A stretch of 64,000 nucleotides of DNA from Adiantum capillus-veneris (GCA_014529385.2 CM043963.1:93367912-93431911); one strand, 5' to 3'. Counted from the stretch's first letter, positions 1 to 12,769 are shown. Translations and numbers: made by a program. The notes: generated by a model not told the origin, from the sequence alone.

Positions 1-914
1 GACACCAAAAAGCATGACAAGTTAACATGCTTATACCCTTAGAATCCCATCCAATGTTGTGAAGAAAGCACAAGCTAGCTTAATAGGAGAATTTGAATAG
101 CATTTCATTTTCATATATTATTTTTCTTGCTATCCGTGTCTATGTATGTTTTATAAAGTATCAATTAACACCAACACGAAAAGAAAATTTTGGATGGGAC
201 AAAAAAAGGTGTTTCTCAACACCACCATTTTCTTGAGAATTTATCTCTTTGTCTATTGTAACACAAGTCCTCAAGACAAGTCCCAAAATAAATGAAATTT
301 TCCCAAATCAAATGGGAAATAGGAATCCATAGGCATTGAAATTAGTCCCAAAGATGTGGAATTTTCCCATTTTATCTAAAAGAGTGTTCTATCTCACATT
401 GAAGGAAATGGGAGCTAAGCCGAATGGCTGCAATAGTGTGTATCATCGATAAGGGGATAGGCTCAAGCATATAAGTGTGAGTACGGTTTCCTCTTTCAGG
501 GAAGAACATGGTTATGCAGTTGGGTGCAATATGGGTGGTGTAATGTATGAGGCATGACCCACCGGATTTCTCCCAAGCCGTAATACATTGGCGTTGTAGA
601 AAAGCTTTATTCACTTGGGAGTCAATTCAAGCATCATGTAGCAAGTGTGTAATGCATCCCATCTCCCAACCACTTCTTTATGTCTTGCATCCATCTCGTG
701 CTCAAGATCTTGCTTTTATGCGTCTTTTGAACTTTTTTGCCTGCTTCCCATGCAATTGTAGGAAGTCGATGTGAGGGGTTTGGACACATCTTTATCATGA
801 AGTTTGTAAGAAAATGCTTTTGGACATTCTCAAACTCTTTCCAAGTAGACTTTGAGATGCTCCCGCCCTGCATTTCAACTCCATAAAGAAGAACCGGTGT
901 CACCAATGCATCAA

Positions 915-915
<1 letters not shown>
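1..915. other. Intergenic, no gene recognised
   Basis: Short open frames occur on both strands, but they overlap, have no recognisable domains and no splice structure that I can support. Composition is ordinary and moderately AT-rich. I see no gene, RNA or mobile element here. Confidence 0.5.
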
Positions 916-920
<5 letters not shown>

Positions 921-963
<43 letters not shown>

Positions 964-992
964 AAGCTTGGCTTTCTTGCTTCCTCCGACGC

Positions 993-1036
<44 letters not shown>

Positions 1037-1114
1037 GCACCACAACATGCCGTAGATGTTGCATTGCTATGTTGCAATGGTCGGCATCATTGTGCAAGCA
1101 TCACAATAGCCTAT

Positions 1115-1155
<41 letters not shown>
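921..1155. repeat. Three GA microsatellite tracts
   Basis: Nearly pure GA dinucleotide runs lie at about 921-959, 996-1033 and 1119-1155, separated by unique sequence of 36 and 85 bases. Long Arg-Glu or Ser-Leu open frames across this stretch are simply translations of the repeat and not genes. Confidence 0.95.
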
Positions 1156-1158
<3 letters not shown>

Positions 1159-3130
1159 CTGTCTAGGCATGCTCCCTTGCCATTCCCTTCATGCGCACAC
1201 TTTTTATGGAGGACTACTATATTCCCAAGCTCGCAATCAGCTCAAGCAGCCGCATTGGGGCTTTCTACCATATGCAGCCTCCCACATACCTTCCACGGTC
1301 CACCTCACACCCTTGTTGTGCAACCCTTATTGTGCTTCACTTGATGTTGTCCCTGCCTTTCAATTGTTGTACCGCACACATACCATCACTACAAAGGAGA
1401 GGAAAGAAAATCCTATGTTTCTCTCTCACCACATCTTGTAGATTTGACACCACAAAAGAAGGCACAAATTGAATCTCGTCATGCTGCTTGTGAAACATTA
1501 AACCAATTTCTCTCTCCTCCATGTACCATGTGCCCTCTTTTTCCCCCTTCTTTCCCTTTTCTTTTGCTTTCATCCCCAATTCCACCAGATTTCTTTAACC
1601 TTCCCTTTTCATTCACCTTAACTTTCAATCAAATGCTTTCATATGAATCTTGGTAGATTCCAATTAAAAAGACACGGGTTCAAACCTACTTGCTCAAAGC
1701 TAAGGTTTACTCTATTTCAACTTTCACTACCTACTAGCTCACATAAATTTTATTCATTACTGCACTAGATTCCTTGGAATCCCATCGATTGCTCCTAAAG
1801 ACTTTGCTATATCTCAAGGACCTGTAAAAGGCATAGAGCAATTCAAACGCGAGCCTTCGAAAGATATAACCGAATTAGAACTCCATAGCCATGCGACTCA
1901 TGGACGTCGCTGAGTTCAGAGGGGATTTGGTTATCGAGATAAAAAAGAAGCTGGGCTCCCGTTGCTTCCTCCTGCTTCATGCCCATCCCCATCATGCCCG
2001 TCCCCATCCCCGCCTTTGACTGTTACTTCTTTTTCGTTCTCGCCTCTGTCTCCGGTTTCTTCCTTGCCTTTGTCGCCTGCTTCGTCCCCCTTCTTCATTT
2101 AATTCTAGTTTCAGTGCCGACCCAGTGCAGCATCACCCCACCATAGGGATCTCTCTAGATTCCCTTTACCTTTTTATTTTTTCCAGTTGGGTACCTCCTA
2201 CTGGATATAATTGCAAAATTTTGGGTACATTTTAAGATTGTCGCGAGGCTCGATTTGAGCAGATATTTGAACTCTATGCATCTGTGTCTCGAACTGAGCA
2301 TGAATTTTATGTAATTTCTGGTTTTATAATATATATTCACTCACAATTTGTGAGTTTGGGGAAAAAAAAAGATTGTCACGAGGCTCGAGCAGAGGCGATA
2401 AAGTGGTCACGAGCAGTGGGCTTGGGTTGTTTGTTGTGCAATGAGCTGGGAGACAATTGTGGTGAGTTAGGTTTGATAAGCTACTATCGGAGGGTTGGGC
2501 TTTGCGCATTCAACTGAGATTCAAGGCAGGGAATGCCTCAAGCTTGGCGTTTTTCTTCTGCTTTTTGTCATTATAACTACTTTAGAGGTGAATCTGGCCG
2601 GTTAGGCCTACGCGCTTCTGCTTTGGCAACTCAAGGATCGTGGTCCACTCCCACGGTTTGCGATCGGTGTTCTCATCAGTCTTGCTACCGAGTGTGTGCC
2701 CTTGTGAAGAAGGCAAGCACATGACTAGTTTGCATTGCGGGAGGCCCTTGCTAATATAGGGTAAAAGCTCCTTATTAAGGACACTAAAAATGCCGGGGCA
2801 AAATCTCAGAATATGTTGCAAAATTCTGAGGTTGGAAGGATGCAGGGTGTAGCTCAAGAGGTCGCCAAGCTGAGAAACAAATCCTGAGTGTTTTCGCTCA
2901 GCATGCAGTAAACGTGACAGCCTTTTGTGTCTTGCAATGTAAAAAATTCAAGTCCCATTTTTAGGACTCACCCTGTCCCAACAAAAGACCAAGTCGGCAA
3001 TGCCATTCGAACGCGTCAGCTGATCTACACCAAGAACATGCTCATGGGTGTACGTTGGAGCGTGAACGGCAGCAAGATAGACCGTCTGGAGGGACCCGTC
3101 CTTTTTTCGGGACACTTACCCTAGGTGGTG
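1156..3130. other. Intergenic with small local duplication
   Basis: No convincing gene. A short diverged duplication is visible: a block around GATTGTCGCGAGGCTCGA at about 2236 recurs near 2371 as GATTGTCACGAGGCTCGA. From about 2660 the DNA begins to look like a decayed continuation of the LINE-like material that follows, but only fragments are readable. Confidence 0.4.
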
Positions 3131-3139
3131 TAGGTGTCT

Positions 3140-4640
3140 GAGGCTAGGAGGTGTGCTTGTTGTGTTCAAGGTCACATTGATCGCGATCTATAGTCATGCA
3201 ATGCAGAAATTAACTATAAAGAGAAGAAAGTAAGCCATTCTCAATAAAGTGAAAGCAAGGAAGTATTTCAGCTGATCACGATCCTTTCCTGGCCACGGAT
3301 CGTGATCGATGGGGGGGTTGACCTTCAAGTTAAAGTGGTGGTATCTAGGGGGGATTCCCACCTATCATGTCAGGGGGCACTACATTATGGAACTCAAAGG
3401 AGGTCAGCTAGATGGCACTATGGGGGGGACATTGGATTCCCCTTGACGGGTTTTGTGTTCAGGGTGGAAGGGAGAAAGAGAAACTCTGATTCATTCCCAA
3501 ACATTGCCAATTCAGAGAAGATCCTGAAGCCTTCTCACTTTCGAGTTTGAACAATGACATAGGACATACTTCACGGAGCTATCATGCGCAGTCAAAACAA
3601 ATTGGAAGATGGCTACGTGCGTCATGCAAATTTTAGCCTTGAGGCTTCACTCCAAGACTTGTAGACTTGTTGTGTGCTCTCATTGGTGCTTTGTTTTATG
3701 GGCCGTCGGATGACCACTCAGAACCTATGGAAATGGGTTGTTGCAGCGTTGGACAGTAGAAGTGAGATCTGGCAACTCACAGCTATGGGGAAAGGCTTTT
3801 ATGTGGCTAGGTGTGCCTCTGAGCAGACGGTACAGGAGCTTGTGATGAAAGGGTGCATCTGGGGAGCTTCCCACTTTGCATTTTGTGATGCCTTGGATGC
3901 TTAAGTTCTGTCCATATGATGAGTTTATGGACTTCTACCTGGTATAGGTCACGTTCAAGGGATTCCCACTCTAGTTGAACAAATTTATGGACTACATTGC
4001 TGCTATGCTAGGCAGAGTGCTCTTTATTCCAAAGCTGCCTAGGGTGAGATCGGTCTTGGATGTAAAAGTTTGTGTTTTGTGGAATATGAGTAAGCCAATT
4101 CCCAAGTATTTGGATCTGAGTATGGGAAGCTTTGGAAATTACCGAACAAGAGAGAGCATTCTCATCGTTTTTGAATGCCTGTTACAAATGTCAAAAGTTG
4201 CCCACTATGCTAAGGATTGCCACGAGATAGAAGTTGTCCATAACCAAGTTAGGACAACCTGGAGACGGGTTGATAGAGAGGTCAAACCCTCTACAGGTGA
4301 TATGAGACCGGAAGTCAAGGGCAGTGATCAGGATCCCCTTAGCATAGAGGCGACTTTAAAGAAGGGTAGCCTGCTAATGGAGATGCAAGAGGAACCACCC
4401 ATGCTTATCGGACTATCTAATGGTGAGATCAACAAAGATATAGGAGGTTCATCAGTAGAGGTGCAAGATGGGCCAAAGTCAATTGTCAACCCCGCCGAGG
4501 GGACGATGCTCAGCTCTGGCAAACCTGATTTGAACATTGGTGGTAATTTGAAGATTGATCACGTGAGTCATGTTGTTCAAGTTTCGGGCACTAGGACCAA
4601 CACAGTTAGTCTTCTCAAGCGAAAGAACAAGAAAAAATAA
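3140..4640 (+). pseudogene. Decayed DUF4283/CCHC (LINE ORF1-like) remnant
   Basis: The stretch 3590-4640 reads, in pieces, as the DUF4283 nucleic-acid-binding module common in ORF1 of plant L1-type LINEs. Visible are MGRRM followed by an LWKWV segment, then WQLTAMGKGFYVARC (3674-3904). After that comes a proline-rich strand and a CCHC-like knuckle ending VAHYAKDCHE (about 4165-4235), then a hydrophilic tail ending in a basic KRKNKKK at 4640. A second, poorer knuckle (CACCVQGHIDRD) is readable near 3150. Frames change between pieces, and no endonuclease or reverse transcriptase follows, so this is a dead fragment. A related copy lies at 12770-13780. DUF4283 also occurs outside LINEs, so the LINE assignment is inferred. 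Confidence 0.6.
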
Positions 4641-4689
4641 AGGTTTTGGCTCTAGGGTTTTGTTCTTCTCTGCATTACGTTTCTCTTAA

Positions 4690-4775
4690 GTGAATAAGTG
4701 AAGGGTGAGTTTAGGAAATGAAAAGACCATGAAAGTGGAAAGTCACAAAAGTCTCCCATATAAAGAGGAGATGGT
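4690..4775 (+). repeat. Dispersed repeat, inverted copy at 11.8 kb
   Basis: The sequence starting near GTGAAGGGTGAGTTTAGG and running through GTCACAAAAGTCTCCCATAT to AAAGAGGAG is found in reverse complement at about 11800-11885 with similar spacing. It directly follows the LINE-like remnant, so it may be that family's 3' part or an unrelated short interspersed repeat. Confidence 0.6.
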
Positions 4776-5580
4776 CAATGTAAGGTCTCCACCTTTCTAG
4801 CTACTGGGAATGAACTCAAGCTTTAGGAAAAAGCATTGTTTATACAATTAGGTAAAAACACTATCTCAAAGGCAATAAAAAATGGTATTTTTGGAACTTA
4901 AGCACAGCAAACCCCGGTCTAAAAATTTTCAAAATTAAATTCAAACAAAACCTGACTCCGCTAGTCCTTTCAAAAGCTTCAATGTAAATTAAATTATAAA
5001 AAAAAATTGAATGGTTGCAGTAATCATTTAAGCATAGACTTTACTAAAGGCCTCCAAGATATTTACAAGGTATTTACCAATTAAGAAAAAAATAGGTGAA
5101 AATATAGCAGATTTGATTTAAAGCTAACAAGTGATAGGAGGGGTCATCACTGACCTGCCAGGGACATGAATAGCAACAGGGGGGTGCTTGGAGAGTTGTA
5201 TGGCTACCTTGGGATGCAAGCTACTACTATTTCCAGCTTGTGAGTGCCCAGAAACTGGACATTTCTCTCTCACATAGGGAGAAAACTCTACCCAAAAAAC
5301 ACTAGAGAGCAAACCTCTAGTTGATTATCAACAGTAATTAGTCTAATCTCTTTTTAATTAGCAAAATTATGCTAATTTATCTCTATTTTTTTCATTAATC
5401 AAATTAATTAAGAAGATTAAATCTCTTTACATTATAAATTACTCTCTTAGATCTTATATTTTGCTGATTACTTAGATTAAGATTAGGGATATTAATTTAA
5501 TTAATTATTAAGCCATATTAGGATTGAAACTAATCTTTTTAGTCTTTTACAAAAAACCTGATGGAAACCTACTTAATTAA
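4776..5580. other. AT-rich intergenic DNA
   Basis: No gene seen. The DNA becomes very AT-rich from about 5330 onward and leads into the tandem array. A 62-codon minus frame at 5124-5312 has no recognisable features. Confidence 0.5.
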
Positions 5581-6690
5581 ATCAAATATTCTTAAGTTAA
5601 TTATTATAGTTAAGAAACACTATTAGAAACATGGATTAAATTACTCATTAATAGATAATTAATCTAAGTATTTAGTTAAGCTAAAATTAGTTGTTTTGAG
5701 CCACAAATTAAAGGAGGAAATTAGTAAGTCAAGTTAGATAATTATGTGCTATTTCTTAGAGTTAGTTTACATTGTAATAACACCATGATAATTATCTTAA
5801 TGTCAAAAAATTAATTTAGCTATTTCTATAAGCCAAAACAGACTAATTCTAGCTCAATTTAAAAGGGAAAAATTATCAAATCAAGTTAGATAATTATGTA
5901 TTATTTATCAGAGCTATTTTACATTGTAATTGAACCATGATAATTATCTTAAGGTTAAAAAATTAATTTAAATATTTTTTAAGATAAAATAGACTAATTC
6001 TAGCTGAAATTAAAAGAGGGAAATTAATAGATCAAGTTAGATAGTTATGTGCTATTTATTAGAGCTATTTTACATTGTAATTAAGGAGTGAGAATTATCT
6101 TAAGGTCAAAAAAATTAGTTTAACTATTTTTCTAACCCAAAACAGTCTAATTCTAGTTGAAATTAAAAGGAGGAATTAGTAAATTTAATTAGATAATTAT
6201 ATGATATTTATCAAAGCCATTTAACAATATGAGTGATAATTACCTTTTGGTCAGAAATATAATTTAGTTATTTTTCTAAGCCAAAACAGACTAGTTTTAG
6301 CTGAAATTAAAAGGAGGCAATTAGTAAATCAAGTTAGGTAATTATGTGCTATTTATTAGAGTTATTGTACATTATAGGTAAGTTGTGATAATTATCTTAA
6401 GGTCAAAATTTTAGTTTAGCTAATTCTCTAAGTCAAAATATATCAAATTTAGTTGAAATTAAAGGGAGAAAAGTAGTTAGTTAAATTAGATAAATATGTT
6501 CTATTTATCAAGGTTATTATACATCCTAAGTAAGCGGAGATAATTAGCTTAATGTCAAAAATTTGGCTAGCGATTTATTTTAGCCTAAACAAACTAATTT
6601 TAGTTGAAAATGAAAGGGAAAAATTAGGTAACTAAATTTCATATTCACAAGGTAATTACTAGAGTTAGGAGATACCATTATCTAACTGTG
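5580..6690. repeat. Degenerate ~150-base AT-rich tandem array
   Basis: About seven head-to-tail units share the order TTAGATAATTATGTGCTATT, then an ACATTGTAAT segment, then GATAATTATCTTAAGGTC, then AGCCAAAACAGACTAATT, then a GAAATTAAAAGGAGG block. The TTAG anchor recurs at about 5734, 5886, 6037, 6189, 6334 and 6486, giving spacings of 152, 151, 152, 145 and 152. The flanking units at about 5583 and 6634 are more diverged. Units differ by many substitutions and small indels, so the array is old. Confidence 0.85.
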
Positions 6691-7180
6691 ATAAATATCC
6701 CATAATTAGTTAGTTAGTTTAAGTAATTATAATTGATCAAGACCCATATTTTTATCTGAAGATTAATTAGGATAAATAGAACCTACTGTCAAAAGTCTCT
6801 AGATAACATTATTGTAAGTGTAAAACATTGGTTCAAAGCTGAGGAAATGCAATCTTTTCGAGAAAATGAATATCATAAATATTAAGTTTGAAACAAGCAA
6901 ATTTCAAGCCTAATAAATATGGGAAAGTTAGGAAAAGGATATATATATTTATAAGAAAATTATGGGAGCTTAGAAAACCCTTAAGGAAGCAACGATAAAG
7001 TTATCTTGTCCATACTAAAGCAAATAAGAAGTTACTAGGTCCAAAAATTACGATCTATGACTACAAATTTACCCTTAATTGGGTTAAAAAGAGGAATTAG
7101 ATTGAATTTGAAGGTTAAGTCAAGTTTTGGGAAGATATACCTAATAAATAGATGTCCTTTTTTATAAGGATAAAAAAGTC
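6691..7180. other. AT-rich intergenic DNA
   Basis: Continuation of AT-rich DNA after the tandem array. No gene or repeat structure is seen beyond the array itself. Confidence 0.5.
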
Positions 7181-7363
7181 ATGGCACCAAAAAGGACACG
7201 AGCCAATCCTCCATGTGATGATAAGGGTAGTGTTTCTAAAAGAGTAGAGCATCGCACGACGACGAGGTCGGGCCTAGTAATATGCCTATTGATGAGAGCA
7301 TTCAGGCCTCGCTACTACAACAAATGCCCGATCAGTCCCCAGTGGGTCTTCATTATAATTTAA
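7181..7363 (+). pseudogene. Possible Gypsy gag N-terminal remnant
   Basis: A short frame starts MAPKRTRANPP and is followed by a basic, TRSG-containing stretch, which resembles the start of some plant Ty3/Gypsy gag proteins. Nothing readable as gag core or zinc knuckle follows. The call rests only on N-terminal flavour and could be wrong. If correct, it is an old, broken fragment. Confidence 0.25.
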
Positions 7364-8640
7364 GTTTTAAATAATTCAAGTTGTTTGTAAATTAGGAATG
7401 AATTGTTTGGGTTAAAACTGGTTGAATTGGGAAATATATGATTGATAATCCTTAAGACAGCTTGTCTCAAGACACCTCCGACTCCTTGGTATAAATTGAT
7501 GATAATGATGGCTTTCCAACCACGGTTAAGTCGGTTACCTCCATGAACGATAAGTTTCTACTCTGCGTCATTAATGTTTCTACATAAGTTAGGATACCGT
7601 TTTTATCATAGGGGAGCCGCCCAGTTGTATGGGCAAGTGGTTTGGTATATGGGCACCCAAAACCTTGGGTGGGTGTTTATCCACCCCGGATTGTGAACAA
7701 GGAATGGGTGCCGTTTTTCACCCTTAGGTGGCCTTGAGACAAGAAGAGTATTGGTCGTGGTTATTATAGACAATGTTTTGATTGACAGTACCTGTCTTAA
7801 GTTTAAAGATGTTTGTTTATGAAAAGAATGCTTTTTAATGTTGTCTTTAATACTTGATTGAAGGAATTATTGTGACAAAAAGTTAAAATGAACCATTATT
7901 TTAAATGTTAAAACAATGTGATAGTAATTATAAAAAAAAGAATCATGTATGAGTGCGGGGTGGTAAGTGGGGATTGACTAAGGTTGTTAATCATGGACGG
8001 GTGGACTTGATTAGTCACGTAACTATCCATTCCCGTGCATTAAAAGTATTCAGTAAACTTCTCCAATTGGAAGAGGAGTTCACCAGTGGCTGTGCCCTCA
8101 AATTTGTTAGGGGATAAAAGCGTTGGTTGAGAATACCTTAGCCGAAATTGTTGAAGTTTTAGGGCTGAAATAGTCTTAGATTTTTAAATATTGTTCCGTT
8201 TCTGTTGTGAGACAGGACTAGGTCTTTCTTCTAGGGCTATAGAACCAAGCCATTGTCAATGATAAAGGTCTATTCCCTGGATTTTTCTTGTTTAGAGACT
8301 CTGACTTTCAATAGGCCTAGAGACCTATCAAGGACCCCATCCCAATCTTGGTCTTGATGGGTTGGGGATCTCACAGTCGAATGTACATTCATACATTTGT
8401 GTTTTTCTTTTGTTGATTTTCCCTTGACAGTTTTCCTCTCTTTTAGAGTGCCCTTGTGCTATATAGGGGTAAATATATTTCTTTTGAAGCTAGTAGGTCA
8501 TGCAAATATTTTTGAGTAGGGGGTACCGACTAGAAGAAAATTAAAAAAAGGTCCATTAGTGGAGATGACAAGAAGATGCTTGAGGAGATGTAGAGGTAGA
8601 GTATTGAGAAGGGGAATGCAGATCACATGGAGGCCCTGCC
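7364..8640. other. Intergenic, possible old LTR material
   Basis: No coding region recognised. The GC-richer stretch 7610-7740 and the segment 8200-8370 ending GGGGATCTCACA have the look of retroelement non-coding DNA. I found no paired repeat or primer site to support an LTR call. Confidence 0.35.
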
Positions 8641-8650
8641 TCCCAATTAG

Positions 8651-8657
<7 letters not shown>

Positions 8658-8726
<69 letters not shown>

Positions 8727-8791
8727 GTAGAGCAGAGGTAGGTACTCTTCATAAAGCATAGATGAATAGAATCTCTTCTTCTTCTTCTCTT

Positions 8792-8869
<78 letters not shown>

Positions 8870-8898
8870 ATGTCGTCTCTCGATATAGGCATAGTGGA

Positions 8899-8983
<85 letters not shown>
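8658..8983. repeat. Three long CT microsatellite tracts
   Basis: CT runs lie at about 8658-8723, 8797-8869 and 8901-8983. The second and third are each followed by the same spacer, ATGTCGTCTCTCGATATAGG plus CATAGTGGAGA (about 8869-8900 and 8983-9014), so the tract and spacer were duplicated together. Long Ser-Leu or Arg-Glu frames here are repeat translations. Confidence 0.95.
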
Positions 8984-8985
<2 letters not shown>

Positions 8986-9014
8986 GTCGTCTCTCGATAT
9001 AGGCATAGTGGAGA

Positions 9015-10130
9015 TGACGTGGGGGGGATTGCTCGATAGGTGCAAGTCCATGAATGATGGGGGAAGATTAGGTGCAAGATCGCAGGAAAGGAGAATTTGC
9101 AGGCTCGCAGGGACGAGTCCAGAGGTAGGGAAGGGCAACACACAAACAAAAAAAGGTTTTGGTGACAGGAGCAGGAGGTGAGGAGTAGGCAATGAGAGTA
9201 GAGGAAATCTTGAAGACATCTTTCAATCAATGTATTTTAATTTAAGCGAGCTAGTAGGAGCACTTTTAAAAAATGGATGATACAACTTTATATTAAAACA
9301 CAACAAAAACTCCATATGATTATGAGCACTTAATTAAACTTATGCTCCCTTGTTTCGCTTAACTTAGTAGGCCTTTGTGCCTTCTCACCTTGTTTTATAA
9401 GGAACAGGGTTTGCACCTTTCATTCTTTTGGAAGAAATGGTCAGCAATAGTACCTTTTAAAAAAGAGGGGCAGGTATTTTGAGGGGGAGGGTGGAAGGAT
9501 TTCTGTTTGGATTTCTAGAGGGGCAAAAAAACCTATATAAAATTTTCTCTTTGTAATGGTAAGGCTATAAATAAAAGGTTTCTCCTCATGCTTACTTGGT
9601 TACCCTAAGGGCTTTTTCTAAAATGAGGCTATAGGAGGCTCCACGTAGCCATAAAAACTACCATTGATACAAAATCAACATCATACGATTTGAACTAGGT
9701 AGGCAGTGCCACGCTTTTTAAATTGGTGTCATGCGTTGACTATCAACTACCACTTTTCCACCACGTAGCGTTGGATCAAGATTCAAAGAGTAGCATCGAG
9801 ACAATCAGCAATCACAAAATGCAAGCAACACTATGAGCGATTTGTGTCTTTGCACATGCATGACAAGGAGAAGAGAACAAGAAAATATTGATGATGTCTG
9901 GACCTTCACTCATAATATGAATTGCAAGGCAAAAACTCATATAGATCATGGTGGCGCAAATGTGTGAGATAGCTCTAGAAGTTCTAAAAGGACTGCAAAC
10001 CATCACATGCTCATCTTCACCCAGCCTTACCCCTATAAAGTCCCTTGTTCTCTATTTTAGGAGTCCCCTCGACCATCCATGCATAGATTAGGGCCATAGC
10101 TTAGGGCCTTGCCCCCCAGTCCTACCTTGG
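9015..10130. other. Intergenic, no gene recognised
   Basis: Short frames only, without domains. The end of this stretch (about 10020-10130) is probably untranslated DNA downstream of the minus-strand Gypsy fragment that follows. Confidence 0.4.
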
Positions 10131-11200
10131 GCTTGACATTACGTCCCCCTTGGAAAAGAGTTTTTGTCCTCAAAAACAAAAGTGGTGATATCTTCTTAAG
10201 GACACTAATGTTTTCAACTATGGTATCTCACTCTGTTGTACTATCCACTTGACTGCTACACGGTTTAGTATGAGGTTCAATGAAACTAAGAAGAACATCT
10301 AGATCATCTACATTGTTGTCCTTTTGTAAGAATTTTGTACACGGCTTATATCAGTGTAGGCTCAATTTATAACTCACTTGACTATTTAAAATGAGTTACC
10401 ATAACTAAGAGGTAACTATATGAATGACCTTTTAAAGGTGTTGGAACATATAAGAATACATCTTCTTAGATTTCCATGAAACTGACTTGCCGACATACCT
10501 CATCAACATAGATTAAGTCCTTGACTTGCTGCCACAGTAGCCAAACCCACTATAACTGGTGATAGAGGTTGAAACCTGACATAAGCATGAAGGGACTAAA
10601 CCTAGTTGGAACATGCTTTGCATCATGATAAGCAAATTTAAAACTAGAGAGGTAATCTTCTCAATTGGATTTCTACTCGCTAATGTACACTCTTAGCATA
10701 TTCTCAAGCACTTGATTACACTAGAAATCTTCCGAATTGGATTGCTACTTGCTAACATACACTCTTAGCATATCCTCTAGCACCTGATTATTGACACTGG
10801 CAAGCTGCCCATCCATCTCTGAGTGATTGGAAGTATTGATTGTGAGTTTTGTTTCCCAACCGTTTACGGACAAACCTCCAGAAATAACAGGTCAACATGG
10901 GTTCACAATTACTCACAAAATTGTGGGGTAATTCATATAATCTATACAGATTGTTAACAGCCAACTTGGTTAAAAAGTGGACTTGATTGGAATAAACTCA
11001 CAAATTTAAGCAATCTATCTACAAGCACCCATATCGAGCCATCATCTCATATGGTGGCTGGTAGACCCATAATAAATCCCATAGAGGTACTATGCTTGTG
11101 GTACTAGAAGCTTCATAAGCTATCATATTCATGAAGTTGCATGTCACTGAAAATATGCCTTTGCCAAACACTAGGGCCCATAACACCTAGTAAGCATGCA
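10130..11200 (-). mobile_element. Ty3/Gypsy pol 3' fragment (fossil)
   Basis: On the minus strand the DNA reads in pieces as the end of a Gypsy integrase. A motif like HSEMDGQLASVNNQVLEDML near 10790-10740 corresponds to the conserved HPQTDGQTE...NR.LE.ML region. Next comes an ED.LSSFKFAYHDAKH-like stretch, and then a C-terminal block ending near 10150 with LLFLRTKTLFQGG. A related C-terminal block lies at 13890-14200. The fragment is old and broken in many places; no LTR could be paired with it. Confidence 0.65.
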
Positions 11201-11540
11201 TTTAACAAAAACGTATTCAACCTTGCATTTCCATAACTAATGATTTGTAATTGCCAGTGCTTATGGAGAATCTTATGCTCCTAGCATACATGAACGATGA
11301 GGGAATAAAATGTGAATAGTTCTACAAAAAGAAAATAAATAATTCCCACTATAATTACTCGATATCATTGCTAAACCATAATAGAATATGAAGATAATTT
11401 ATATCTAGATACAAATAATGAAACATTTTTATTATTAGAACAAAGCCTTGCTTTATTGGTATGAAAAATTAAAAGGTATTCTTAATTCAAAGATTCCCTC
11501 AACAACAACAACAACAAAAACGATGTGTTAGTCTATAGCA
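11201..11540. other. Intergenic
   Basis: AT-rich DNA with no gene recognised; includes a short CAA-type run near 11500. Confidence 0.4.
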
Positions 11541-11544
11541 CATA

Positions 11545-11607
11545 ACAACAAGCAATGACGAAGCATGTAGATTCACAATAGTATTAGTTGGGAAGGATGG
11601 ATATAAC

Positions 11608-11644
<37 letters not shown>

Positions 11645-11717
11645 GGACACTTTAACAACAGGCAATGACAAAGCACATAGATTCACAATAGTATTAGTTG
11701 GGAAGGATGGATATAAC

Positions 11718-11752
<35 letters not shown>

Positions 11753-11757
11753 ACTTT
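11545..11757. repeat. Tandem duplication carrying GA tracts
   Basis: A unit of about 105 bases is present twice head to tail. Each copy has ATAGATTCACAATAGTATTA-like sequence (TGTAGATT in the first), then GTTGGGAAGGATGGATATAA, then CATTGAGAGA leading into a GA tract and GGACACTTTAA. Copies start near 11547 and 11656 and differ by few bases, so the duplication is recent compared with the surrounding repeats. Confidence 0.9.
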
Positions 11758-11794
11758 AAAGAAAAGAAAACGTTAAAGGAAAAATAAAGGAGAA

Positions 11795-11885
11795 GAGAAA
11801 CACCTCTTTATATAGACACACACGGTCTTTTGACTTTCCACCTTTATCTGTCTTCTCATTTCCTAAACTCACCCTTCACTTATGC
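11795..11885 (-). repeat. Dispersed repeat, inverted copy of 4.7 kb block
   Basis: The reverse complement of this block matches 4690-4775, sharing CTCCTCTTTATAT-like, GACTTTCCAC and CATTTCCTAAACTCACCCTT segments in order. The two copies face each other 7 kb apart. Confidence 0.6.
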
Positions 11886-12765
11886 ACTAAATATGTTTTG
11901 AAAGAATTTTTATTTTTCTAAGATTGGGGAGACCTAATAAGTATGAAAATTGCATCATAAAAAACCTTGAAACAATCATCCATTAATGTTGTTTAATAGT
12001 ACTTGTAACATTAAAAAGTCTTACTAGGTATCTGACAACTTTTTGCCACTAAAAATTATTCTTGATACTACGTGCTCAAAATGGTCTAATAATTGGATTT
12101 GACCAGCACCTAGGGACTCTATCACAACATATAATTGAGAAAATAGGCACCAATGACAGTCTTAGAGACTCATACTCTCCACATGTGGAATATGTCGCAT
12201 ATAAAGAAATATGACATCCATCAAGTACAAGATGTACTTGTGTGTGGAGGTAAATGGAAACACTTAGCGACATGAGTGAGAGGACCCTCATAAATCTTGA
12301 TCCACACCAGCTAAACCAAACTCTATGAGTTCCTAAACCATGTTGTACACCTTGTGACTAAAAACATGTGCCAAACAAAACCTACCTTGTAGACATATAA
12401 ATGTTTCAATAGGGAGTGAATCCTCAATTTTATCAAAATGAATAAGTAATAGAAAAAGCACTAAGTTGCAGAGATAGTACCTAGTACACTACCTTTCCAA
12501 AATCCTTGGCTCATACATGACTTTTTAATGTGTCTGAAGAACATGGTTTTTGGCAAGCACTTTTTTAGAATTTGATGAGAAGATTTTAAAGATTCCTTTT
12601 GTGGAAGTGGGATACTATCCATTATGCAACACATATACAATTTAATAGTAAACAATACTCCTTGTTGAAAATAACTTTTACAACCTTCAATATATGAAAA
12701 AATTCATGAACAACATTAAGAATGGGCAACATTGAGTGATGAATGATGAGCGATGAGTAGGTCGA
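11886..12765. other. Intergenic, no gene recognised
   Basis: Two minus-strand frames of 64-71 codons (12076-12291, 12461-12655) have no domain, splice support or homology that I recognise. I see nothing else. Confidence 0.4.
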
Positions 12766-12769
12766 GGTC

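Noticed and set aside
852-1441. Long Arg-Glu and Ser-Leu open frames across GA tracts
   Set aside because: They are translations of GA/CT dinucleotide repeats, which lack stops in several frames, and have no unique coding sequence.
8749-9219. 156-codon minus frame and 139-codon plus frame
   Set aside because: Mostly CT/GA repeat translation; both strands are open over the same bases, as expected for a microsatellite.
12076-12291. 71-codon minus frame as a gene
   Set aside because: No family, no splice or promoter signal, and ordinary intergenic composition.
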